Part shown: positions 23,450 to 30,989 of the stretch, piece by piece
Layout of the letters: every line of letters begins with the position of its first letter
How positions within the stretch are numbered: position 1 is the stretch's first letter
From: Opitutia bacterium Tous-C1TDCM
GTDB lineage: Bacteria; Verrucomicrobiota; Verrucomicrobiia; Opitutales; Opitutaceae
Length of the DNA stretch: 35,271 bases
Reading direction: 5' to 3'
Assembly: GCA_002288455.1 (NCBI GenBank)
Contig: NEUS01000032.1
Coordinates: 1 to 35,271, forward strand
Position numbers and translations under genes: made by a program
The notes under the pieces: generated by a model
What the model was told of the DNA's origin: nothing
Seen by the model: only the letters and a program-made list of their open reading frames with translations
Databases searched by the model: none

Positions 23450-24172
23450 ATGCCGAAACCCTCCGTGCCCCGCCGTCTCTCCGCCGTCCAACGCAAGGAA
23501 GCCATCGCCCGCGCCGTGCTGCCGGTCGTGGCCCGCAAAGGCTTCGACGGGGTCACCACCCGGGAACTCGCGGCGGTGAGCGGCGTCTCGGAGGCGCTGA
23601 TTTTCCGCCATTACCCGACCAAGGAACAGCTCTGCGCGGAGATCTACGCCTACTGTTCCCACAGCTTCGAACTCGACTACCGGCGCATCGTGCAACTGCC
23701 GCCGGCGACGGCTTCGCTCGTGCGGCTGGTCTACTTTCTGGTCCGCGGCATCGTGATCAAGCGGCCGGACCATGCCGACGCCTCGATGCGCCTGCTCTAC
23801 CGCAGCCTGCTGGAAGACGGGCTCTATGCGGGCCGGGTTTTCGGCGGCCGGCAGCTGGGGCTGATGCGCCGGCAGTTCACGGCATGTCTCGCGGCGGCGC
23901 GGAGCGCGGGCGATGCGGCGACCGTCGGCACGGCGGTGAAGGACCTCTTCTGGTTCTGCCACCACACCGCCTCGCTCGTCTGCCTTGTGCGCCTCGCGGA
24001 GCGGCCGGCGGTCTCGTACCAGGCCCGGGCGGACGGACTCGTGGCCGACCTGACCCAATTCGTCCTGCGGGGCATCGGGCTGAACGAGGCCGTGCTGGCC
24101 CGGGAGGCGACGCCGGCGCGTTTCAAGGCGTTCCTGCGTTCCCCGGAACTGACCCTGCTCGCCCGGCTGTAG
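23450..24172 (+). CDS. TetR/AcrR-family transcriptional regulator
   Basis: This is a 240-residue regulator. The N-terminal DNA-binding domain (about residues 8-58) contains RKEAIARAVLPVVARKGFDG, TTRELAAVSGVSEALIFRHY and PTKEQLCAEIY, the standard TetR helix-turn-helix. The C-terminal ligand-binding/dimerisation part is helical and not assignable to a ligand class. It is divergent from the TonB receptor operon, with a palindrome in the 135-bp gap, so it probably represses the receptor and itself until an inducer binds. Similar sites before the other purine-island operons suggest a wider local regulon. ATG 23450 is the natural start; no clear Shine-Dalgarno sequence is seen. Confidence 0.93.
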   Translation: MPKPSVPRRLSAVQRKEAIARAVLPVVARKGFDGVTTRELAAVSGVSEALIFRHYPTKEQLCAEIYAYCSHSFELDYRRIVQLPPATASLVRLVYFLVRGIVIKRPDHADASMRLLYRSLLEDGLYAGRVFGGRQLGLMRRQFTACLAAARSAGDAATVGTAVKDLFWFCHHTASLVCLVRLAERPAVSYQARADGLVADLTQFVLRGIGLNEAVLAREATPARFKAFLRSPELTLLARL

Positions 24173-24284
24173 GGAGACGGGACCGGGCGCGCGCGTCGGC
24201 GGCCCGAATTCCGATAGGTGCGGGGGCGCGATTGTGGTAGGGATGGCCGGTCGCTCCCGGACTTTCCCCAACCCCGTTTCCGCC

Positions 24285-27200
24285 ATGTCCCTTTCCCTCT
24301 TGCTGCGTGTCGTTTCCCGCCTGCGGGTGTTTCTGTTGGCCGGCCTCGGCGGCGTCGGCTTGGTCGCGGCGCCCCTGCAACTGCGCGAAGATGCCGCGGC
24401 GGGCACGCTCACCGTGGTGCGGGCCGGGCAGGAAACGCCGCTGCTCGTCCAGCAGGCCGGAGCCGAGATGCGGCCGTACCTGCATCCGCTCGCGGCACCC
24501 GACGGCAAGGGCGTGCTCACGGAATTCAGCCCGGGCCACCATCGGCACCAGACCGGCATCTACTGGGGCCTGACGCGGCTGAACGGCCGGGACTACTTTC
24601 ACAATCCAGGCGCCGGCTACTGGCGGCGGACGGGCCTCCAAGTGGTGGCCGGAAAGGGCGAGGAGGTCACGTGGCGGACCGACTACGATTTGCTCGGCGC
24701 GGACGGCCAGCCGGTGCTGCGCGAAACCCAGCGTTGGTCGATGCGCGAGAGCGAAGGCCGATTTTTGCTCGATCTGGAATGGACGGGCGAAGCAATTTCG
24801 GACGTGACCGTCTCGGAGTACGCCTACGGCGGGCTCTTCGTGCGCATGCCGTGGCGCGCCGGGATGCCGGGCGCCGTCGTGAACGGCAACCGCCAGCGCG
24901 GCGAGCGCGCGAACGGCCAGCGGTCCGTCTGGCTCGATGTCGGCCTGCAGGTGCCCGGGCGCACCGATCAGGCGCACCTCGCGATTTTCGACCATCCGCT
25001 GAACCCGGGTTATCCGCAGCCCTGGCGCGTCGACGGCCAGTTCGGCGTCGGCCCGAGCCGCGCAATCCTCGGCGACTGGAAAATAGCCGCGGGCAAGTCC
25101 GTGACCGTGCGGCACCGGCTGGTGGCCTACACCGGCGAGTTCAGCGACCTGAAACTCGACCAGGCGTGGAAGGACTACACCGGCGAGGGGCTCGACAGCG
25201 CACTCTGGGTGCTGGCGCGGGAAGAAGGCAAACGGGCGAAGTTCCTCAGCGGCGAGGAGGCCGTCGCGAAAATGACCGTGCCCGCCGGTTTCGAGGTGAA
25301 GCTGGCGGCGGCCGAACCCGCGATCACGCAGCCGATGGCCTTCTGCTGGGACGACCGCGGGCGGCTCTGGGTGGCGGAGAACCGCGATTACGAAAACCGG
25401 CGCGTGGGTTTCGCGAATTCCGGCGACAGCCGGATTCTGATTCTCGAGGACACCGACGGTGACGGAAAAATGGATACGCGGAAGGTGTTCCTCGAAGGGA
25501 TCCCGTTCCCGGCCGCGATCGCGGTCGGCTTCGACGGCCTCTGGCTCGGCGCTCCGCCGAATTTGCTCTTCGTGCCCGACCGCGACCGCGACGACCGGGC
25601 GGACGCGGACAAGATCGAGATCCGCCTGACCGGCTGGGGTATCCAGGACCGGCACGAGACGCTCAACAGCTTCACCTGGGGGCCGGACGGCTGGTTGTAC
25701 GGTCTGCAGGGTTTCGCGACCCGCTCGACCGTCGGCAAACCCGCCGACGGCGGTAAACTCTACCGGACCGGCGAGCCGTTTCCCGAGAAGATGGCGGTCG
25801 TGGACGGGCAGTACATCGACGGCGGCGTGTGGCGCTACCATCCGACCAAGCAGCGTTTCGAGATCGTGGCGCACGGTTTCAGCAATCCCTGGGGCCTCGA
25901 TTTCGACGACCACGGCCAGATGTTCATCACCGCCTGCGTGATCCCGCATCTCTGGCACGTGATCCCGAACGGCATCTACCACCGCCAAGGCGGCCGGCAC
26001 ATCAACCCGTACGTCTACGACGACATCAAGACGATCGCCGACCACCGCCACCGTTCCGCGCACGGCGGCGCCCGCATCTATTTGGCGGACGAATTTCCCG
26101 CCGCGTACCGCAACCGCATCTTCATGGCCAATCTCCATGAGCGCGCGCTGCTGACCGACGTGCTCGTGCCGGCGGGTTCCGGCTTTGTCGGGCAGCACGG
26201 CGACGATGTCCTGCTCGCCAACGATCCGCAGTGGATCGGCTTCAGCGTCGAGACCGGGCCCGACGGCGCCGTCTACATCCTTGACTGGCACGACGCCGAC
26301 ATCTGCGGCAATTCCGTCAACGACAAGGGCACGGGCCGCATCTTCCGGCTGGCGCCGAAGGGCCTCGCCGGCACGACCGGCTTGGATCTCGCGGCGCGCA
26401 GCGATCTTGAGCTCGTGCAACTGCAGACCCACCGCAACGACTGGTATGTGCGCCGCGCCCGCCTGCAATTGCAGCAACGCGCCGCGGCCGGCCGGCTCGA
26501 TCCGCAGGTGCCGGCGAAACTGTGGGAGCTGTTCGCGGCCGGCGGCACGGCGGCGCGGAAGCTGCGGGCGCTCTGGGCGCTGCACGTGACGGGGCAGCTC
26601 CCGCGGGCGCGGTTGGCGGAGCTGTTGCGCGCGCCGGAACCGTATGTCCGCGGCTGGGCGATCGAGTTGCTGTGCGAAGACGGCTCGCCCGGGCCGGAAA
26701 CGGTGGCGGAGTTTGCGCGGATGGCGGCGGGCGATCCGTCGCCGGTCGTGCGGCGCTGCCTTGCTTCCATGGCAGCTCGTCTGCCGCTGGCCGAGCGTTG
26801 GGAAATCGTGGCGGGATTGTCGCGCCACGCGGGCGACGCGACGGACCACAATTTGCCGAAACTGATCTGGTTTGCGCTGGAGCCGCTGGTGGCGGCGGAA
26901 CCGGCGCGGGCTCTCGCGCTGGCGGCCCAGGCGAAACTGCCGCGGCTGCAGCAGTTCGTCGCGCGGCGGGCGACCGCGGCGCGGCAACTGGAGCTCGTCG
27001 TCGGCGCGATCGGGGCGGCCCCGGCCGCGGCCCTGCGCGAGGCGCTGCTCGAAGGCTTGCGCGACGGACTCGGCGGGTTGGGGCGGCGCGAAGTGTCGGC
27101 GCCGGCCAATTGGGAAGCGACGGCGGCGCGGCTGCGGGACGGCGCCACGGCGCGGAGCCGCGAACTCGCCTTGGAGATAGGGCAACGCTTCGGCGATGCC

Positions 27201-28100
27201 CAGGCGGCGGCGGCGCAGTTGGCTGCGTTGCGGGATCCGGCGGCGGAGCCCGCGCGGCGGGCCGACATTCTCGCGGCCTTTGCCCGCGACGTTTATGTCC
27301 CGGCGGTGCCGGCGGTGATCGCGTTGCTGGACGATGCGGGATTGCGCCGCGACGCGCTGCGGGCGGCGACGGTCTTCGAGGACCGGAAAATCGCGGAAGC
27401 CGTGCTGGCCCGTTTCACCGGGTGGCCGGCGGCGGATCGTGCGGAGGCGATTCTGACGCTGGCGGCCCGGCGGCCGAGTGCGGAGCGGTTGCTGGCCGCG
27501 CTGAAGGCGCAGCAGATTGCGAAGACCGAGATTTCCGCCTTTGCGGCGCGGCAATTGCAACGCGTGCTCGGGCCCGGATTCGGCGACTTCTGGGGACCGC
27601 TGGCCGTCCCGGACGAGGCGAAGCTTTCCGAAATGGCGGCGTTGAAACGGCGTCTGACCGATCCGGTGCTGGCCCGGGCGGACGTCGCCCGCGGCCGCGC
27701 GGTGTTCGAACGGACCTGCAGCGCCTGCCACACCTTGTACGGGGCGGGCGGCAAAATCGGACCCGATCTCACCGGCTCGAACCGCGCCAACCTCGACTAC
27801 ATCCTCACCGAAATCGTGAATCCGAGCGAAGTGATGCAGGAGGGCTACCACCTCGTCACGATCACGACCCGCGATGGCCGTACCTTGGCGGGCAACGTCG
27901 CCGCGGAAGACGACCAGCAGGTGACGTTGCGGATGGTCGGGCAGGATACGGTCGTCGCCAAGGCCGAGATCCAGGCCCGCGAGAAATCGCCGGTTTCGCT
28001 GATGCCCGAGGGCTTGCTGAAGACGCTGTCGAACGACGAAGTCCGCGACTTGATCGCGTACCTGCGGACGACGCGGCAGGTGCCGCTGCCGGCGCCGTGA
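24285..28100 (+). CDS. PmoA-like domain fused to PVC-type haem-binding dehydrogenase
   Basis: This very large (1271-residue) secreted protein has a signal peptide (VFLLAGLGGVGLVAA). Residues about 27-300 form a PmoA-like (DUF6807) domain (FSPGHHRHQTGIYWGL, FDHPLNPGYPQPWRV). Residues about 335-700 form the PVC-type membrane-bound dehydrogenase beta-propeller (FEVKLAAAEPAITQPMAFCW, ILILEDTDGDGKMD, LNSFTWGPDGWLYG, HGFSNPWGLDFDDHGQMF). Then come about 390 residues of HEAT-like helical repeats and a C-terminal cytochrome c domain (CSACH at 1145-1149, GPDLTGSNR, YLRTTRQVP) with the Pirellula/Verrucomicrobium-type extension (TRDGRTLAGNV). The family is linked to periplasmic oxidation of sugars or polyols, with electrons passed to the haem. 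No neighbour in the same direction forms an operon with it. ATG 24285 is chosen because the signal peptide follows. Confidence 0.93.
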   Translation: MSLSLLLRVVSRLRVFLLAGLGGVGLVAAPLQLREDAAAGTLTVVRAGQETPLLVQQAGAEMRPYLHPLAAPDGKGVLTEFSPGHHRHQTGIYWGLTRLNGRDYFHNPGAGYWRRTGLQVVAGKGEEVTWRTDYDLLGADGQPVLRETQRWSMRESEGRFLLDLEWTGEAISDVTVSEYAYGGLFVRMPWRAGMPGAVVNGNRQRGERANGQRSVWLDVGLQVPGRTDQAHLAIFDHPLNPGYPQPWRVDGQFGVGPSRAILGDWKIAAGKSVTVRHRLVAYTGEFSDLKLDQAWKDYTGEGLDSALWVLAREEGKRAKFLSGEEAVAKMTVPAGFEVKLAAAEPAITQPMAFCWDDRGRLWVAENRDYENRRVGFANSGDSRILILEDTDGDGKMDTRKVFLEGIPFPAAIAVGFDGLWLGAPPNLLFVPDRDRDDRADADKIEIRLTGWGIQDRHETLNSFTWGPDGWLYGLQGFATRSTVGKPADGGKLYRTGEPFPEKMAVVDGQYIDGGVWRYHPTKQRFEIVAHGFSNPWGLDFDDHGQMFITACVIPHLWHVIPNGIYHRQGGRHINPYVYDDIKTIADHRHRSAHGGARIYLADEFPAAYRNRIFMANLHERALLTDVLVPAGSGFVGQHGDDVLLANDPQWIGFSVETGPDGAVYILDWHDADICGNSVNDKGTGRIFRLAPKGLAGTTGLDLAARSDLELVQLQTHRNDWYVRRARLQLQQRAAAGRLDPQVPAKLWELFAAGGTAARKLRALWALHVTGQLPRARLAELLRAPEPYVRGWAIELLCEDGSPGPETVAEFARMAAGDPSPVVRRCLASMAARLPLAERWEIVAGLSRHAGDATDHNLPKLIWFALEPLVAAEPARALALAAQAKLPRLQQFVARRATAARQLELVVGAIGAAPAAALREALLEGLRDGLGGLGRREVSAPANWEATAARLRDGATARSRELALEIGQRFGDAQAAAAQLAALRDPAAEPARRADILAAFARDVYVPAVPAVIALLDDAGLRRDALRAATVFEDRKIAEAVLARFTGWPAADRAEAILTLAARRPSAERLLAALKAQQIAKTEISAFAARQLQRVLGPGFGDFWGPLAVPDEAKLSEMAALKRRLTDPVLARADVARGRAVFERTCSACHTLYGAGGKIGPDLTGSNRANLDYILTEIVNPSEVMQEGYHLVTITTRDGRTLAGNVAAEDDQQVTLRMVGQDTVVAKAEIQAREKSPVSLMPEGLLKTLSNDEVRDLIAYLRTTRQVPLPAP

Positions 28101-28113
28101 GCGGGACGGGGCG

Positions 28114-29082
28114 TCAGCCGAGCAGGCTGGCGTCCGCCGCGCCCGGACCGCGTTCCGGCGGAAGGTGCAGGCGCACGCGCGTGCCTTGGCCGACGGCGGA
28201 GGCGATCCAGAAGCGGCCGCCGAGTTCGCGCGTGGCGAGAAATGCCTTGGTCAAACCGCAACCGGCGCCGAGCGTGCGGATGTCGCCGACATTGCTGCCG
28301 CGCCGGCCGAAGCCGACCACCGTCTCGATCTCGTCCGCCGGAATGCCGCGGCCCGTATCCTCGACGGTGAGACGCACGCCGTCGCCGCCGCAGTGGAGCG
28401 CGGCGCGCAGCTGGCCGCCGGACGGCGTGTACTTGCGGGCGTTGGCGACGAGATCGCGCAGCACGTCCTTCAGGACGGCGGGCAAGCGGATCAGGCCGCC
28501 GTGCCGGCCCTCGAAGCGCAGGTCGACATAGGTGTCGTTCGGTCCTTTCAGGGCGAGGTTGTAGACGAAGCGAAGCCGGCCGTGGCTGAACTGTTCGAGC
28601 CCGCGGAACCATTCCTGGAAATCGGCGACGAGATCGGTGGCGGCGACCTGCACCCAGCGGTCGGGCTCCGCGGCGCGCGCCGAGTACTCCAAAGTGCGGA
28701 CGTGCAGAATCCAGAGGAACGAATCGAGGTTGGAAATCGAGGCGAGCACCGCGGCGTCGGCGCGCCGGGCGGGAAACTGGTCGAGGCGCGCCTCGATTTC
28801 GAGGTGCACGATCGATTCGAATTCCTGGTCGCGGACGGCGTCGGCCAGCGCGGTGCCGGCGGCCCCGACCCGGGCAACGCGCCGGTCGCAGGCATCGAGG
28901 GCGGCGGCGAAGAGGTTTTCGTTGTCGGCCAGGAGAATGCCGAGACCGGTGAGTTCACCGCGGACGACGTTGTACAGGTTCAGCAACGAGTGGCAGTCGA
29001 CGATCGAACGCTCCGCGGGCGTGAGGGGAGGGATGGCGGTAATCTCGCGTTCAACCATAGCGGCTCGGGGAACCGCCATCAT
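28114..29082 (-). CDS. Soluble histidine kinase-like ATPase
   Basis: This is a 322-residue protein without signal peptide or membrane segment. The C-terminal third (about 195-312) is a GHKL ATPase domain with DLVANARKYTPSGG (N box), VEDTGRGIP (G1) and GAGCGLTKAF (G2), ending GTRVRLHLPP. A candidate dimerisation helix with phospho-acceptor His31 (VDCHSLLNLYNVVRGEL) is near the N-terminus; the region between (about 50-190) is helical and unrecognised. A cytoplasmic two-component kinase is likely, but its partner regulator is not in the window. ATG 29082 is the longest start; ATG 29058 (MVEREIT) is equally plausible. It ends 13 bp from the convergent dehydrogenase gene with no visible terminator between them. 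Confidence 0.8.
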   Translation of the reverse strand: MMAVPRAAMVEREITAIPPLTPAERSIVDCHSLLNLYNVVRGELTGLGILLADNENLFAAALDACDRRVARVGAAGTALADAVRDQEFESIVHLEIEARLDQFPARRADAAVLASISNLDSFLWILHVRTLEYSARAAEPDRWVQVAATDLVADFQEWFRGLEQFSHGRLRFVYNLALKGPNDTYVDLRFEGRHGGLIRLPAVLKDVLRDLVANARKYTPSGGQLRAALHCGGDGVRLTVEDTGRGIPADEIETVVGFGRRGSNVGDIRTLGAGCGLTKAFLATRELGGRFWIASAVGQGTRVRLHLPPERGPGAADASLLG

Positions 29083-29180
29083 GGCGGCGACGGGCGGGAG
29101 CGGCTACGCGGATCTTGGGTTTGTCACGGCATCGGCTGCGTTCGCGGGATCGGGGCCGGGGCGCGGCAGGAAAATTGATC

Positions 29181-30989
29181 CTACAGGATCGGCGTCAGCG
29201 GGGAGCCGACGGCCTTGTAGAGCCGCGTGACGATTTCCTTGGTGGAAAGCAGTCCTTCGGTGCCGGGGAAAGCGCCGACATCGCGGTAGTGCTCGTGGAA
29301 TTTCGGGTGGTCCGGCGGCACGGCGGCGCCGCCGGGGCGGAGCTCGAAGCTGCTCGTGTTCTGCACCGGCCAAAGCTCGATGGGACTGAGGGAAAAGAGG
29401 TCGCTGACGAGGCCGTTGACGGTTTCAAGGCCGAGCGGCAAAGCGCGGCGCGCGATGACCCAGCTGTTGCCGGGCGCCATGTCGGCTTCGATCTCCGCCT
29501 GCAGCCCGCGGGCAAAGGCCTCGTCCTCCACCAGCAGGCCGACCTCCGTATTCAGATTCTCGGAACGCGGGTCGAGGTTGTAGGAGCCGACGAAAGCGAG
29601 GCGGCCGTCGACGACGAGCGACTTGGCGTGGAGGCAAAGGAACGGCGCGGGGGCGGGCCGACCGGGCCGGGCAGTGCGCGCGGCGAGCGCGGCCATGGCC
29701 GGCTGCCGGGGAAAGTGGACGAGGAGGTTTTCCGGCAGGGGCCGGGATTCGAAAATCCGCAAATGGAGGTCCTCGACGTATTCGCTGCGGAGCCGGTAGT
29801 TGGCTGAGTAGGCGAAGAGGTTGTCCGTCGAGGCGAAGCTGTTCGTCGAGATGCGGACGGCGAGACCGGGACGCGCGGCGTGCAGTTCGCGCAGGAGTTT
29901 GCGCGCGGGCCGGCTCAGCACGAGGTAGGGCGTCTGCATCACGATGGAGGATTCCGCTTTTTCGAGGACGGAGCGGAGCTCGGCCGTGATGCGGGCGGTG
30001 CTGGAAAAGAAGCCCGTGCCCTTGCCGGGATCATCGGCAACGAAGGTGACTTTCCGCACCGGCTGCAGCGGCGCCGCAAAGCGCGCGGCGATCAGCGCGG
30101 CGTCATCGGCCTCGCGGCCGAGGTCGGTGAATTGCGGGCCGAAATCATAGTCCGCGCGGTTCGGATAACGGCGGAATTGGCCGGCGGCGATCACGGCGGC
30201 GACGTCGGCGAGCTCCCGGCTGGGCACGGCGTGGCGGTAGGCCCAGAAGGCTTCGAACGAGGCGACGGCGTCGCGCACCACCGGTCCGACGGCGACGACA
30301 TCGCGGTCGCGGAAATTCAGGCCGACGGAGTGGTCGTAGTAGGCGTTCTCGATGTTGCGGCCGCCGGTGATGAAGACGGCTTCGTCGACCAGCATGACCT
30401 TGTTGTGCATGCGCTGGTTGAGGCCGCGGAAGGAGGTGACGGCGGCGACGAAGTTTTGCCAGCGCGTGGGTTTGAGGCGCGAGAGGGCGGGCCGGTAGTG
30501 CTTTACCTCGAGGTTCGGATGCGCGGTGGCGAGAAACGCGACGGTGGCCGGATCCTGGTCCGAGATCATGTGGTCCGCGAGAATCCGGACCTTCACGCCG
30601 CGGCGGGCGGCCTCGATGAGTTCGCAGATCAGCAGCCGGCCGCATTCGTCGTTCGTCCAGATGAAGGTCAGGATCGAGACCGAGCGTTGCGCGGCGCGGA
30701 TGAGATGCACGCGGAGCAGGAGCGCGTCGTAGCCGTTTTCCAACCGGGCGAGCCGGTTGTCGCGGGTGGAATCTGCGCCCGGGGCCGCGCCGGCCGGGGC
30801 GGCCAACCAAGGCGCGAAGGGCGAGGCCGCTGGCGGAACGGCCGCGGGCAACGCCGCGGTTTGGAGCAAGGCGGCGAAGCCCAAGATCCGCAGCATGGCA
30901 CCGATCCGACGCGAAAACAGGGCGGTCGGTTTTTCGCGTCCGGGGCGTCTGTCGGGCCCGGGGCGGCGACGGGATCGCGCGTGCGTCAT
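29181..30989 (-). CDS. Phospholipase D/cardiolipin synthase-family protein
   Basis: This 602-residue protein has two HKD motifs: HNKVMLVDEAVFITGGRN (His195) and HAKSLVVDGRLAFVGSYN (His454), each followed by the usual Asn-rich turn (ENAYYDH; DPRSENLNTE). These form one active site that transfers phosphatidyl groups or hydrolyses phosphodiesters. It resembles secreted ClsC/YmdC-like members. The start ATG 30989 overlaps the amidase stop (ATGA), supporting coupled translation, and gives a long basic N-region with SRR before a hydrophobic stretch (LRILGFAALLQTAALPAA), perhaps a Tat-like signal. ATG 30896 would give an ordinary signal peptide and 571 residues. Being in an operon with a cell-wall amidase suggests an envelope role. 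Confidence 0.92.
   Translation of the reverse strand: MTHARSRRRPGPDRRPGREKPTALFSRRIGAMLRILGFAALLQTAALPAAVPPAASPFAPWLAAPAGAAPGADSTRDNRLARLENGYDALLLRVHLIRAAQRSVSILTFIWTNDECGRLLICELIEAARRGVKVRILADHMISDQDPATVAFLATAHPNLEVKHYRPALSRLKPTRWQNFVAAVTSFRGLNQRMHNKVMLVDEAVFITGGRNIENAYYDHSVGLNFRDRDVVAVGPVVRDAVASFEAFWAYRHAVPSRELADVAAVIAAGQFRRYPNRADYDFGPQFTDLGREADDAALIAARFAAPLQPVRKVTFVADDPGKGTGFFSSTARITAELRSVLEKAESSIVMQTPYLVLSRPARKLLRELHAARPGLAVRISTNSFASTDNLFAYSANYRLRSEYVEDLHLRIFESRPLPENLLVHFPRQPAMAALAARTARPGRPAPAPFLCLHAKSLVVDGRLAFVGSYNLDPRSENLNTEVGLLVEDEAFARGLQAEIEADMAPGNSWVIARRALPLGLETVNGLVSDLFSLSPIELWPVQNTSSFELRPGGAAVPPDHPKFHEHYRDVGAFPGTEGLLSTKEIVTRLYKAVGSPLTPIL

Noticed and set aside
24123..27851. A 1242-codon open frame antisense to the PVC dehydrogenase
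   Set aside because: It is Arg/Pro/Val-rich without recognisable domains, exactly opposite a well-supported gene, as expected in very GC-rich DNA.
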